This document shows positions 1-8,736 of a stretch of 64,000 nt of DNA, in pieces; the stretch's first letter is position 1, and each line of letters starts with the position of its first letter. Origin of the DNA: Falsiroseomonas ponticola (GTDB lineage: Bacteria > Pseudomonadota > Alphaproteobacteria > Acetobacterales > Acetobacteraceae); assembly GCF_016805305.1 (NCBI RefSeq), contig NZ_JAERQN010000004.1:248001-312000 (forward strand), given 5' to 3'. The notes beneath the pieces are model-generated. The model saw only the letters and a program-made list of their open reading frames with translations. It made no database searches and was not told the DNA's origin. Made by a program: the position numbers and the translations under genes.

Positions 1-313
1 GCACGCGGCGGGCGCGGGAATCGGCATCCGGCACCGCGAGGCCGAGGGTGACGTTGGCGAGCACGCGTTCCCAGGGCAGCAGGCGGCTGTCCTGGAACAG
101 GATGGCCTTGTTGCGCGGCGCCTCCACCGTGCCGCCACCGGCCACGCCCTCATCGAGGCCCGCGATGGCCCGCAGCAGCGTGGATTTGCCGCAGCCGCTG
201 CGGCCGATCAGCGCCACGAACTCCCCGGGCTGGAGGTCGAGGTCGATCTCCTCCAGCACCACGCGGCCGGCGAAGGCGCGGGTCAGCGCCTCGATCCTCA
301 TGGCCTGCGTCAT
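1..313 (-). CDS. ABC transporter ATP-binding protein, sulfonate/nitrate/taurine type (partial)
   Basis: The first 104 residues of an ABC ATPase can be read before the gene leaves the window at its left edge. Walker A is GRSGCGKST at residues 37-45, and the Q-loop is [12 protein letters not shown], a form typical of SsuB/TauB/NrtD proteins. The ATG overlaps the stop of the permease gene (ATGA), so the two are translationally coupled. It is the energy-coupling subunit for the permease and binding protein encoded just upstream. The signature motif and Walker B lie outside the window. The substrate is inferred from the family only; an organosulfur compound is favoured by the Cys-Cys leader peptide at the head of the operon. 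Confidence 0.93.
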   Translation of the reverse strand, partial: MTQAMRIEALTRAFAGRVVLEEIDLDLQPGEFVALIGRSGCGKSTLLRAIAGLDEGVAGGGTVEAPRNKAILFQDSRLLPWERVLANVTLGLAVPDADSRARRV

Positions 314-1191
314 GTGCCGAGCGCCTTGCGCCAGGACAGCGCGCGGCGTTCCACCGCCCGCACCGCCATGTCCGACGCCAGGCCCAGCACGGCATAGACC
401 GCGAGGCCGACGACGATGACATCCGTCTGCCCGTAGTCCCGGGCGCGGTTCATCAGGTAGCCGATGCCCTCCGTCGTGTTGATCTGTTCCAGCACCACCA
501 GCGCGGTCCAGCAGGCCGTGACCGCCAGGCGCAGCCCCGTGAAGAAGCCCGGCAGCGCGCCTGGCAGCGCCACGCGCCGCAGGAATTCCGCCCGGCCGAG
601 CCCCACGGAGCGCGCCAGTTCCACGAAGCGCAAATCGATGCCCCGCAGCGCCGCATGGGTGTTGATGTAGACGGGGACGAGGACGGAGGTCGCGATCAGG
701 GCGATCTTCATCGCCTCCCCGATCCCGAGCCAGAGGATCGCCAGCGGGATCAGCGCGAGCGTCGGGATGGCGCGCTTCACCTGCACGACGCCGTCGATCG
801 AGGCCTCGCCGAGGCGCGTCAGGCCCGAGGCCAGCGCCAGCACCAGCCCCGCCACGACGCCGATGCCGAGCCCGAGCCAGGCGCGCTGGGCGGAGGCGAG
901 GAAATGCTCCTGCAGGGTGCCGGCCTGGAGCATGGCGAAGCCGGTGGTGACGGCGGTGGAGGGCGCGGCCAGCAGGCGGGGCGAGAGCAGGCCCGTCTGC
1001 GAGGCCGCTTCCCACACCAGCACCAGCACCAGCGGGCCGAACAGGATGCCCCAGGCGGGCAGGCGCCGCGGCGCCAGCACCGGCGCGGCGGGGCGCGCGG
1101 ATCGCGGCCGGGGCGGATCGATCGGCAGCATCACATCCGCGACCGAGATCAGTTCATAGGTCGCCCGGTCGCTGGTGGAATGGCCGCTCAT
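310..1191 (-). CDS. ABC transporter permease, sulfonate/nitrate/taurine type
   Basis: 293-aa inner-membrane permease (BPD_transp_1 family). After a proline- and arginine-rich cytoplasmic head of about 45 residues come about six hydrophobic helices. The cytoplasmic EAA loop is visible as [19 protein letters not shown], with the usual G and the LP end. I chose the ATG at 1191 because it overlaps the binding-protein stop (ATGA) and gives the usual family length; the frame stays open further upstream, but that part is a shadow of the binding-protein gene. It lies between the binding-protein and ATPase genes, completing an SsuABC/TauABC-like importer. Confidence 0.93.
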   Translation of the reverse strand: MSGHSTSDRATYELISVADVMLPIDPPRPRSARPAAPVLAPRRLPAWGILFGPLVLVLVWEAASQTGLLSPRLLAAPSTAVTTGFAMLQAGTLQEHFLASAQRAWLGLGIGVVAGLVLALASGLTRLGEASIDGVVQVKRAIPTLALIPLAILWLGIGEAMKIALIATSVLVPVYINTHAALRGIDLRFVELARSVGLGRAEFLRRVALPGALPGFFTGLRLAVTACWTALVVLEQINTTEGIGYLMNRARDYGQTDVIVVGLAVYAVLGLASDMAVRAVERRALSWRKALGT

Positions 1192-2204
1192 GCCGCGTAC
1201 TCGGCGATCACGGCGTCGAAGCGCAGGTCGAACTCCTCCCGCGCATCCAGGCGGCGGGGGATGTCGCCGGCGGCGTGGATCAGGTCGATCGTCGCCTGGT
1301 GCGGGGCGATGAGCGTGGAGAGCGCGGGAAAGCGGTACTCGCCCTCCGATGCCTCGATGGCGCGGCCATCCTCCGGCCGCAGATTCTGCAGGCGCACGTA
1401 ATAGGCCTGCACCCATTCCTCCGGCCGCGCCTTGGACCAGCGGCTGGCGGCGATCCAGCGGATGACGAAGTCCCGCAGCGCCGCGGCCTTGGCCGGGTCA
1501 TCCAGCGCGCGGCCGCTGGCATAGAGGTAGCTGAGCCGCTTCGGCAGATCGGCATACTGGTCCGCCGGCAGGGCGGAGGCGCCGCGATCCGCCCATTGCG
1601 CGAGGTAGCGGGAGAAATGCGGCTCGTTCAGCGGCGCGATATCCACCTGCCCGCCGCGCACCGCATCGGGGAAGTCCGAGACGCGGAGCGGCACGAGGCG
1701 AACGTCGCGCCGCGTCAGCCCCGCCAGTTGCAGAGCCCGCAGCACGAAGGGCTGGCGGCCCGTACCCTCGGCATAGGCGATGCGCCTGCCCGCGAAATCC
1801 TTGAGCGTCGTCACCGACAGCCCCGGGCGCACCGCGAATTTGTAGTCGGGCTCGGTGGAGGCGCGGGCCGCGATGACGGGAATGCGCTCCCCGGCCGCAT
1901 GGGCCTGGATCGGCGGCGTGTTGCCGACGATGCCGAGGTCGAGCGCACCGGCGCGGAACGCCTCCAGGATGGCGGGGCCGCCGAGGAAATTGGCGTAGCT
2001 CACCTGGGCGGCCAGGCGGCCATGCTCGCCGGAGGCCTGCATCATGGTCTGCAGCGCCTGGTTCTGGTCGGCCGCGACCAGCCGCGTGCCGGGCGGCACC
2101 CGGCGCGGCAGCTCGCTCGCCAGGGCCGGAGACGCCAGCAGCGCGGGCAGCAGGAAGGTCGCACGGCGGCCGAGCACGGCGCGCCGGGATGGCACGAGAG
2201 GCAT
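1188..2204 (-). CDS. ABC transporter substrate-binding protein, SsuA/NrtA-like
   Basis: 338-aa periplasmic binding protein. The N-terminus has several arginines (SRRAVLGRRATFLL) followed by an Ala-rich segment ending SPALA, a Tat- or Sec-type export signal. The mature part shows the NMT1/SsuA layout: an early G-rich stretch, DLGIVGNTPPIQA (the ligand-site loop of this family), then DFAGRRIAYAEGTGRQPFVLRAL and a second lobe with QVDIAPLNEP. It is the first full-length gene of the transporter operon and overlaps the permease by 4 nt. A sulfonate or a related organosulfur compound is the likeliest ligand, but nitrate or other anion binders share this fold. Confidence 0.9.
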   Translation of the reverse strand: MPLVPSRRAVLGRRATFLLPALLASPALASELPRRVPPGTRLVAADQNQALQTMMQASGEHGRLAAQVSYANFLGGPAILEAFRAGALDLGIVGNTPPIQAHAAGERIPVIAARASTEPDYKFAVRPGLSVTTLKDFAGRRIAYAEGTGRQPFVLRALQLAGLTRRDVRLVPLRVSDFPDAVRGGQVDIAPLNEPHFSRYLAQWADRGASALPADQYADLPKRLSYLYASGRALDDPAKAAALRDFVIRWIAASRWSKARPEEWVQAYYVRLQNLRPEDGRAIEASEGEYRFPALSTLIAPHQATIDLIHAAGDIPRRLDAREEFDLRFDAVIAEYAA

Positions 2205-2235
2205 GAAGGATGGGTCCTTGCGCGGAGGGACGGCG

Positions 2236-2250
2236 CGGCCCGGCGGGCCG
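2236..2250 (-). other. GC hairpin between leader ORF and binding-protein gene
   Basis: CGGCCC-GGC-GGGCCG forms a 6-bp perfect stem with a 3-nt loop. It lies 20 nt after the stop of the Cys-Cys leader ORF and 31 nt before the binding-protein start. No U-run follows on the minus strand, so it is not a classical intrinsic terminator. It may be part of an attenuator or a block to Rho, or may simply reflect high GC. Confidence 0.3.
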
Positions 2251-2269
2251 GGCGGAAGGAGGCGGCGGA

Positions 2270-2302
2270 TCAGCCCCGACAGCAGGGCAGGATGGGCGGC
2301 AT
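2270..2302 (-). CDS. Putative 10-aa Cys-Cys leader peptide
   Basis: A mini-ORF, ATG to TGA, encodes MPPILPCCRG. It lies 65 nt upstream of the binding-protein gene of the sulfonate-type ABC operon and on the same strand. Two adjacent cysteine codons just before the stop, followed by a GC hairpin, are what a translation-dependent sulfur or cysteine attenuator would look like. Cys-rich leader peptides before sulfur operons are known in other bacteria, notably actinobacteria. I see no strong Shine-Dalgarno sequence, so translation is not proven, and a 33-nt ORF can arise by chance. Confidence 0.4.
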   Translation of the reverse strand: MPPILPCCRG

Positions 2303-2364
2303 GGGGCGCTCCTCTGCGGCGGGCGGATCGTGCGATCAGCGGTCGCGCAGAGTCAATAAGCCCG

Positions 2365-2381
2365 ATTCAAACATGGTGAAT
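2365..2381. promoter_or_regulatory. Inverted repeat in divergent promoter region
   Basis: ATTCA-AACATGG-TGAAT is a 5-bp inverted repeat inside the only AT-rich island of the 2303-2475 gap. The transporter operon (-) and the amine oxidase gene (+) diverge from this gap, so it is a natural place for a shared operator. No clear -35/-10 pair could be assigned on either strand, and the regulator is unknown. The rest of the gap is GC-rich and featureless apart from the leader ORF and hairpin listed separately. Confidence 0.25.
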
Positions 2382-2475
2382 AGGCGATGCCTGCGCGTCC
2401 GGCCGTTGAACCGGCCCGCGCTTCCGTCCCCCTTCCGCCCCCGGTACCGTCGCGGGACGCCCGAAGGACGACGCC

Positions 2476-4365
2476 ATGCCCGCCCATCCGCTCGACCCGC
2501 TGACCCCCGCGGAAATCCGCCAGGCCGCCGCGCTGGTCCGCGCCGCGCATGATCTGGGCGCGGGCATGATGTTCGAGACGATCAGCCTGCACGAACCCGC
2601 CAAGGCCGAACTGCGCGGCGATGCCCCGCCGCCCCGCCGCGCCTTCGTCTGCGCCTTCGACCGCACCGATGGCCGGGTGTTCGAGGCGGTGGCGGACCTG
2701 ACCGCCGGCGCCATCCTGTCCTGGACGCCGATGCCGGGGGTGCGGCCGCGCATCCTGTTCGACGATATCGAGCTGGTGGGCCGCGTCGCCCGCGCCGATC
2801 CCGGTTTCCAGGCGGCGCTGGCGCGGCGCGGCATCACCGATATCGGCCTGGTCCAGGTCGATCCCTGGTCCGCCGGCAATTACGGCCTGCCGGATGAGGA
2901 AGGGCGGCGCCTGTCACACACCTTCTGCTGGCTCCGCACCTCTCCCGACGACAATGCCTATGCGCACCCCATCGAGGGTCTCTGCGCCGTCATCGACCTC
3001 GACCGCGCCTCGGTGCTGCGGATCGATGACCATGGCGAGGCGCCGATCCCGATGCGCGACGTGAACTACGCCGCGAAGTTCCGGCAGACCTTCCGCGACG
3101 ACATCAAGCCGCTGGAGATCATCCAGCCGGAGGGCGCCTCCTTCACCGTCGAGGGCCAGGAGGTTCGCTGGCAGAAATGGCGCTTCCGGGTCGGCTTCAA
3201 CGCGCGGGAAGGCCTGGTGCTGCATGCCCTGGCCTATGAGGACCAGGGGCGGCTGCGCCCGGTGATGCATCGCGGCGCGCTGTCGGAGATGGTGGTGCCC
3301 TACGCCCATCCCGGCGGCGGGCATTATCGCAAGAACGCCTTCGATGTCGGCGAATACGGCATCGGCGTGCTGGCCAATTCACTGACGCTGGGCTGCGATT
3401 GCCTGGGCGCCATCCACTACTTCGATGGCTGGCTGGCCGACAGCAAGGGCGATCCCTACTGCATCCGCAACGCCATCTGCCTGCATGAGGAGGATCACGG
3501 CATCCTCTGGAAGCACACGGATCTCCACACCGGCAAGGTGGAGGTACGGCGCGCGCGGCGGCTGGTGCTGTCCTCCATCTCCACCATCGGCAACTACGAA
3601 TACGGGTCCTTCTGGTACCTGCACCAGGACGGCTCCATCCACTTCGAGATCAAGGCCACCGGCATCATGAACACCGCCGGCCTCAAGCCCGGGGAGGAGC
3701 CGCGCTTCGGCACCATGGTGGCACCTGGCGTCTATGCGCATCTGCACCAGCACGTCTTCGCCATGCGCCTCGACATGGATGTCGATGGGGAAGCGAACCG
3801 CGTCGTGGAGGTGGACACCGTCGCGCTGCCGATGGGGCCGGAGAACCCGCATGGCAACGCCTTCGTGCTGCGGGAGACGGTGCTGGAGAGCGAGTTGCGC
3901 GCGCAGCGCAACGTCGATTTCCACGCCATGCGCGGCTGGCGGGTGGAAAGCGCCACGGCGCGCAACGCCATGGGCCGCCCGACCGCCTATCGCCTGGTGG
4001 CGCAGAATCCCCTGCCCACCTTCTCCGCCCCCGAGGCCAGCGTCACCCGCCGCGCCGCCTTCATGACGAAACAGCTCTGGGTCACCGCCTTCGAGCCCGA
4101 GGAGATGTTCGCCGCCGGCCGCTACCCCAACCAATCCGCGGGCGGGGATGGGTTGCCGGCCTGGACGGCGGCGGATCGGCCGCTGGTCGATGCCGACCTC
4201 GTCCTCTGGCACTGCTTCGGCCTGCACCACATCCCGCGGCCCGAGGATTTCCCGGTGCAGCCCGTCATCACCGCCGGCTTCGCCCTGCACCCCGAGGGCT
4301 TCTTCGACGAGAATCCGGCGCTGGACGTGCCCCCCAGCCGCAGCGCGAAGAGCTGCTGCGTCTGA
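2476..4365 (+). CDS. Primary (copper/topaquinone) amine oxidase
   Basis: 629-aa quinoprotein that oxidises a primary amine to the aldehyde, releasing ammonia and hydrogen peroxide. All catalytic hallmarks are present. The cofactor motif N373-Y374-E375-Y376 contains the tyrosine that becomes topaquinone. The catalytic base is D290 in NAFDVGEYG. The copper ligands are H424 and H426 (HLHQH) and H585 (GLHHIPRPEDFP). There is no signal peptide, and the length matches the cytosolic AGAO/phenethylamine oxidase group. The C-terminus ends in two cysteines, KSCCV. The aminotransferase gene follows on the same strand, suggesting a role in using amines as nitrogen or carbon source. The exact amine cannot be read from sequence. 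Confidence 0.96.
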   Translation: MPAHPLDPLTPAEIRQAAALVRAAHDLGAGMMFETISLHEPAKAELRGDAPPPRRAFVCAFDRTDGRVFEAVADLTAGAILSWTPMPGVRPRILFDDIELVGRVARADPGFQAALARRGITDIGLVQVDPWSAGNYGLPDEEGRRLSHTFCWLRTSPDDNAYAHPIEGLCAVIDLDRASVLRIDDHGEAPIPMRDVNYAAKFRQTFRDDIKPLEIIQPEGASFTVEGQEVRWQKWRFRVGFNAREGLVLHALAYEDQGRLRPVMHRGALSEMVVPYAHPGGGHYRKNAFDVGEYGIGVLANSLTLGCDCLGAIHYFDGWLADSKGDPYCIRNAICLHEEDHGILWKHTDLHTGKVEVRRARRLVLSSISTIGNYEYGSFWYLHQDGSIHFEIKATGIMNTAGLKPGEEPRFGTMVAPGVYAHLHQHVFAMRLDMDVDGEANRVVEVDTVALPMGPENPHGNAFVLRETVLESELRAQRNVDFHAMRGWRVESATARNAMGRPTAYRLVAQNPLPTFSAPEASVTRRAAFMTKQLWVTAFEPEEMFAAGRYPNQSAGGDGLPAWTAADRPLVDADLVLWHCFGLHHIPRPEDFPVQPVITAGFALHPEGFFDENPALDVPPSRSAKSCCV

Positions 4366-4404
4366 CCGCAGGGCTGCCATGCGCGGAAATTATGTCAGCC
4401 CCTC

Positions 4405-4433
4405 TTACCGTTCCTAAAAGAACGCGGCATGGT
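4405..4433 (+). promoter_or_regulatory. Possible promoter with inverted repeat before ilvE
   Basis: TTACCG (4405-4410), a 17-nt spacer and CATGGT (4428-4433) weakly resemble a sigma-70 promoter. The spacer overlaps an inverted repeat CGTTC-CTAAAA-GAACG (4409-4424), which could be an operator or a short hairpin ending the amine oxidase transcript. It is relatively AT-rich for this genome. Neither hexamer is close to consensus. Confidence 0.27.
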
Positions 4434-4469
4434 AGGGAACGCGCAAGGAAACGCTGGAGGACCCGCCTG

Positions 4470-5543
4470 ATGAGCAACTTCCCGATCACCCGCACAAGCT
4501 CGCCCAAGGCGAAGCCCGCCGACGAGACGCTCGCCTTCGGCAAGGTCCTGACCGACCACATGTTCCTCATGAATTACGACGAGGGCCGTGGCTGGCATTC
4601 CCCGCGCATCGAGCCCTATGGCCCGCTCTCCCTCGACCCCGCGACCAGCGTGCTGCACTACGGCCAGGCGATCTTCGACGGGCTCAAGGCCTTCCGCGGC
4701 GATGACGGCCAGATCCGCCTGTTCCGCGCCGATCGCCATGCGGAGCGTTTCAACCGCTCCGCCCGCATCATGTGCATGCCGGAAGTGCCGGTGGAGTTGG
4801 TGCGGCAGAGCTTCGACGCGCTGGTGGGGCTGGAAGCGGATTGGGTGCCGCGCAAGGCGGGCACCTCGCTCTACCTGCGGCCCACGATCATCGCGACCGA
4901 CGTGATGCTGGGCGTGCATCCCGCCCACAGCTACCTCTATTTCCTGATCCTCTCCCCCGTCGGAAGCTACTACAAGGAAGGGGTGAAGCCGGTGCGCATC
5001 CTGGCCTCCGACACCCATGTGCGCGCGGTGCGCGGCGGCACGGGGGAGGCGAAGACGGCGGCGAACTACGCGCAGTCGCTCTCCGGCCAGCAGGACGCCG
5101 CGGCGGCGGGCTACACGCAGGTCCTCTACCTCGATGGCGTGCACCGCAAGTACCTGGATGAGGTCGGCACCATGAACATCATGGTCCGCATCGGGGATGA
5201 GGTGATCACGCCCCCGCTCGCCGGTACCATCCTGGATGGCGTAACCCGCGCCTCCACCCTGCAGCTCATGCGCGACTGGGGCCTCAAGGTCTCCGAGCGT
5301 CCCATCACCATCGACGAGGTCATGGCAGCGGGCCGCGACGGCACGCTGAAGGAGATGTGGGGCACGGGCACCGCGGCCGTCGTCTCCCCGGTGGGCACGC
5401 TGGGCTACAAGGGGGAGGACGTGCTGATCAATGGCGGCGTGACCGGGGAGCTGACGCAGAAGCTCTACGACAGCATCGTCGGCATCCAGTATGGCCGGAC
5501 CAATGATGCGCATGGCTGGACCAGCGTGGTGCCGGCAGTCTGA
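4470..5543 (+). CDS. ilvE: Branched-chain amino acid aminotransferase
   Basis: 357-aa PLP enzyme of fold-type IV interconverting leucine, isoleucine or valine with their 2-oxo acids (2-oxoglutarate/glutamate as partner). The start is fixed by GGAGG at 4456-4460, 9 nt before the ATG. The PLP lysine is K195 in GGTGEAKTAANYAQS, and the downstream motif YLDEVGTMNIMV is the standard class IV signature with its Glu. Length and motifs match the eukaryote-like (type II) BCAT group rather than the short E. coli type. It sits about 100 nt after the amine oxidase gene with a possible promoter of its own, so co-transcription is uncertain. Confidence 0.95.
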   Translation: MSNFPITRTSSPKAKPADETLAFGKVLTDHMFLMNYDEGRGWHSPRIEPYGPLSLDPATSVLHYGQAIFDGLKAFRGDDGQIRLFRADRHAERFNRSARIMCMPEVPVELVRQSFDALVGLEADWVPRKAGTSLYLRPTIIATDVMLGVHPAHSYLYFLILSPVGSYYKEGVKPVRILASDTHVRAVRGGTGEAKTAANYAQSLSGQQDAAAAGYTQVLYLDGVHRKYLDEVGTMNIMVRIGDEVITPPLAGTILDGVTRASTLQLMRDWGLKVSERPITIDEVMAAGRDGTLKEMWGTGTAAVVSPVGTLGYKGEDVLINGGVTGELTQKLYDSIVGIQYGRTNDAHGWTSVVPAV

Positions 5544-5572
5544 GGCAGGCGCGGGGCGGCGCCTGCCGCCCC
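5544..5572. terminator. GC-rich convergent hairpin, possible bidirectional terminator
   Basis: Between the convergent ilvE and kinase genes, GGGGCGGC-GCCT-GCCGCCCC (5553-5572) forms an 8-bp perfect stem. An alternative 9-bp stem pairs GGCAGGCGC (5544-5552) with GCGCCTGCC (5559-5567). No T-run follows on either side, so a Rho-independent role is likely but not certain. Confidence 0.45.
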
Positions 5573-5573
5573 G

Positions 5574-6854
5574 TCACGCCGCCGGCAGCAGCAGCCGCAT
5601 CGTCATGGCGCCGTCGGCGCCGCCGGTGCTGGTCAGGCTGCCGCCATGCCGCTCCGCCAGGCGCCGGGCGATGGCGAAGCGCAGATCCTCCTGCGTGCGG
5701 GCGAAATCGGACAGCACGGGCGCCGGCTGATCCGGCCCCGACTCGCTGGCCCGGACGGCGAAGCGGGCCTCCGCCATGCCGTTCGCGGCGGGCTGCGCCG
5801 CCAGCACGACGGATGCGCCGGGCGAGGCCCAGGCCAGCGCGCTGTCGGCGCAGAGGTCGATGACCCGCCGCAGGTCGTTCGGCAGGCAGCGCACCAGCAC
5901 GCCCGCGCCCCCTTCCACCACCAGCGCCGCTTCCGGCGGCGGGTCCCGGCGCTGCAGCCGCTGGGCGAGCCGCGTGATGGCGAGGGAGAGGTCGAGCGGC
6001 GCCGGCTCCTCCCCCGGCGGGGTGGCATCGGTGCGGTGCAGCTCCTCCACCAGCGCCACGGCCTCCACCGCGCGCTGCACGCCGTCCTGCAGCATCGCCA
6101 TGTCGTCCCGCGCCGCGGCGTCATCCAGCGTGCCGCCGCGCAGCTTCAGCAGGTCCGCCCCGCCGGCGATGGCGTGCAGCGGCGTGCGCAGCGCGTGGGA
6201 GATGGCGTGCAGCTCCCGCCGCAGCGCCTCGGCCGGGGCGAAGCCGCTCGGCATGGCCGAAAGCCGCCCCTCGGCGCCGCCGACCAGGCGTTCCATCTCG
6301 GCGCGGGCGCGTTCCGCCTCCTCCGTCCGGCGCAGCAGGTCGCGGCGATGGGCGCCATCCGCGCGGCGCGACCGGGCGCGGGCCAGGCCGCGTTCCACCG
6401 CCTCCGCCGCCGCATCCACGGTGAAGGGCTTCGGCAGGAAATCGAAGACATGCAGCCGGATGGCGGCCGCGGCGTCCTGCACCGTGGCGTGGCCGGTGAT
6501 GACGACGACCTCGATCGCCGCCTCATCCGGCCGGCCGGTCATGATCTGCTGCGCCAGCTTCAGGCCATCCTCGCCCGGCATGCGGATATCCGTGATGACC
6601 ACGCCGATATCCTCCCGCCCCGCCATCACCGCGCGGGCCTGTGCGGCCGAATGGGCGGTCAGCACCACATGGCCGCACATCTCCAGGCCCTCGGCCAGGT
6701 TCAGGACGATATCCTCGTCGTCATCCACCACCAGGACGCAGAGCGGGGCCTCGGGCGGCGGGGCGCCGGCGGCCATCACGGCCGGCGGCCCGGGCAGGAG
6801 GCTACGGGCCGGCATATCCGCAGCGACGACGGGCCCGGTGGCGTGATCATGCAT
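5574..6854 (-). CDS. Receiver domain fused to HisKA and a degenerate HATPase
   Basis: 426-aa cytoplasmic signalling hybrid. The N-terminal REC domain is complete: acidic pocket VVDDDED, phospho-acceptor Asp in VVITDIRMPG, conserved Lys in DFLPKPF. A short coiled region leads to a HisKA helix with the H-box HAISHALRTPLHAI. The ATPase part is poor: the N-box asparagine is replaced (VIDLCADSALAWASPG) and the GLGL loop is lost, leaving only RRLAERHGGSL. It therefore probably dimerises, and may pass or remove phosphate, rather than acting as an ATP-dependent kinase. No membrane segment and no sensor domain are present. An in-frame GTG at 6866 is an alternative start; neither start has a good ribosome site. 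Confidence 0.85.
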   Translation of the reverse strand: MHDHATGPVVAADMPARSLLPGPPAVMAAGAPPPEAPLCVLVVDDDEDIVLNLAEGLEMCGHVVLTAHSAAQARAVMAGREDIGVVITDIRMPGEDGLKLAQQIMTGRPDEAAIEVVVITGHATVQDAAAAIRLHVFDFLPKPFTVDAAAEAVERGLARARSRRADGAHRRDLLRRTEEAERARAEMERLVGGAEGRLSAMPSGFAPAEALRRELHAISHALRTPLHAIAGGADLLKLRGGTLDDAAARDDMAMLQDGVQRAVEAVALVEELHRTDATPPGEEPAPLDLSLAITRLAQRLQRRDPPPEAALVVEGGAGVLVRCLPNDLRRVIDLCADSALAWASPGASVVLAAQPAANGMAEARFAVRASESGPDQPAPVLSDFARTQEDLRFAIARRLAERHGGSLTSTGGADGAMTMRLLLPAA

Positions 6855-6866
6855 GGAGGATGCCAC

Positions 6867-7163
6867 GCGCGGCCGGGGGGCGACAGGTTCTGAATTGAAA
6901 GGAGCTTGCCCCGGGCATGGTCACGCCGTGCGGCCGGCAGGGGCGGAAGGGGGAGGAGACGTCATGACCGGGGGCGACGGGCTTCGATGCGGACCTGTCC
7001 CATCATGCGCCCCCGCACTTAACCGCGGATGAACCGCCGCCGGAATGGGCACCATGCTGCGGTGCCGAAATCCTGTCTTCCACCCCCTGCCCTGCCGCGT
7101 TAGTCCTCCGCCCCCCGCCCGGCCCCCGGGCGGCGAGTCCGCAACACCGGCCGGGATGGGTGC
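6867..7163. other. Gap between divergent genes; one mini-ORF with strong Shine-Dalgarno
   Basis: This gap must hold the promoters of the divergent kinase-like and ATPase genes, but no convincing -35/-10 pair is visible. The one feature worth noting is ATG at 6964, preceded at good distance by GGAGGAG; it opens a 22-codon ORF (6964-7032) encoding MTGGDGLRCGPVPSCAPALN plus two residues. It resembles nothing I know and could be chance. Confidence 0.25.
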
Positions 7164-8669
7164 ATGACGATCGGGATCGAGATGGGACGCGCGCCGAACG
7201 GGGAAGCCGCGACCTTCGACCTCGAGGAACTGCTCTCCACCCGCCTGCTGGTCCAGGGCAATTCGGGGTCCGGCAAGTCCCACCTGCTGCGCCGCCTGCT
7301 GGAACAATCCGCCCCCTGGGTGCAGCAGGTGGTGGTGGACCCGGAGGGCGACTTCGTGACGCTCGCCGACAAGCACGGCCACCTGGTGATCGAGGCCGAG
7401 GACCATACGGAAGCCGCCCTGGCCCGGGTGGCGGAGCGGGTGCGCCGCCACCGCGTCTCCGTCGTGCTGAACCTGGAGGGGGTGGAGGTCGAGGCCCAGC
7501 TGCGCTGCGCCGCCGCCTTCCTCAACGGGCTGTTCGAGGCCGATCGCGACGCCTGGACCCCGCTGATGGTGGTGGTGGATGAGGCGCAGCTCTTCGCCCC
7601 CGCCATGGCCGGGGAGGTCTCGGACGAGGCCCGCCGCGCCGCGCTCGGCGCCATGACCAACCTGATGTGCCGCGGCCGCAAGCGCGGCCTGGCCGGCGTG
7701 ATCGCGACGCAGCGCCTCGCCAAGCTCGCCAAGAACGTGGCGGCGGAGGCGTCCAACTTCATGATGGGGCGCACCTTCCTCGACATCGACATGGCCCGCG
7801 CGGCCGACCTGCTGGGCATGGAGCGGCGGCAGGCGGAGATGTTCCGGGACCTCCAGCGCGGGCATTTCGTGGCGCTCGGCCCCGCCGTCTCCCGCCGCCC
7901 GCTGCCGATCCGCATCGGCGGGGTGGAGACGGCGTCGCGCTCCGCCGGCCCGGCCCTGGTGCCGCCGCCGGTGGCGAGCGCGGAGGAGGCGCGGGACCTG
8001 ATCCTGAAGGCGCCGCAGGACGAGGCGCCCCGCCCCGCCCCCGTGCGCCGCGCGCCCAAGCCGCCCATGCCGGACATCCTGGTCCAGCTCTCCCAGTACC
8101 GCCCGCCCGCCGCCGCCGAGCCGGCGGAACCCCCGCCGCCCCCGACGCCGGAGCAGCAGGAGGACAGGCGCCGCCGCATGGACGCCATCCTCCGCCAGGT
8201 GCTGGCGGACCCGGAGGCCGCCTTCCGCCCGGCCAGCGTGCTCTACCAGGATTTCCTGGTCCGGCTCCGCATCCATGAGGTGGAGGGCCCGCCGGACCTG
8301 CCCGCCTTCCGCCGCATGCTCTCCACGGCGCGGGCCGGCATCGACCCCGATGTGGCGGAGGGCGAGGCCTGGCAGGGCGCGGTGGCGCGGGCGGAAGCGC
8401 TGCCCGAGGATTCGCAGGGCGTCTACCTGCTGCTGGCCCGCGCCGCGCTGGACGGCCTCCCCTGCCCCTCCGACGCCACCATCGCGAGGGCCTATGGCAG
8501 CCACTCCCTCGGCCGCGCGCGGCGCCTGCTGGCCTGGATGGAGGAGCGCAAGGCCATCGTGCTGCGCGCGGAGCGTGGCGGGCGGCGCGTGGTGGCGATG
8601 GTGGGCCTGGGCTGGGAGACGGCGCCGGGCGATCCCGACGGACCCGCGGAGGATGCGGCCGCGGCGTGA
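7164..8669 (+). CDS. HerA/FtsK-like P-loop ATPase (DUF87-type)
   Basis: 501-aa cytoplasmic ATPase of the HerA/VirD4 superfamily. Walker A is GNSGSGKS (residues 32-39). Walker B is LMVVVDEAQLF with D139 and E140. A sensor-like segment GVIATQRLAKLAKNVAAEA follows, as in HerA hexamers. After about residue 260 comes a proline-rich linker (RPAPVRRAPKPP, EPPPPPTPEQQ), then an alpha-helical, winged-helix-like tail ending near residue 490. It likely forms a ring that moves DNA or remodels protein, but no NurA nuclease gene is adjacent, so a repair role is unproven. It stands alone between the signalling gene and the transpeptidase-type gene. Confidence 0.85.
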   Translation: MTIGIEMGRAPNGEAATFDLEELLSTRLLVQGNSGSGKSHLLRRLLEQSAPWVQQVVVDPEGDFVTLADKHGHLVIEAEDHTEAALARVAERVRRHRVSVVLNLEGVEVEAQLRCAAAFLNGLFEADRDAWTPLMVVVDEAQLFAPAMAGEVSDEARRAALGAMTNLMCRGRKRGLAGVIATQRLAKLAKNVAAEASNFMMGRTFLDIDMARAADLLGMERRQAEMFRDLQRGHFVALGPAVSRRPLPIRIGGVETASRSAGPALVPPPVASAEEARDLILKAPQDEAPRPAPVRRAPKPPMPDILVQLSQYRPPAAAEPAEPPPPPTPEQQEDRRRRMDAILRQVLADPEAAFRPASVLYQDFLVRLRIHEVEGPPDLPAFRRMLSTARAGIDPDVAEGEAWQGAVARAEALPEDSQGVYLLLARAALDGLPCPSDATIARAYGSHSLGRARRLLAWMEERKAIVLRAERGGRRVVAMVGLGWETAPGDPDGPAEDAAAA

Positions 8670-8736
8670 GGCCCCCTTTCTCACCTCGCCATCGCGGCCC
8701 AGACTGCGCGCCATGACGAGGAAGGAGGCGCCGGCG

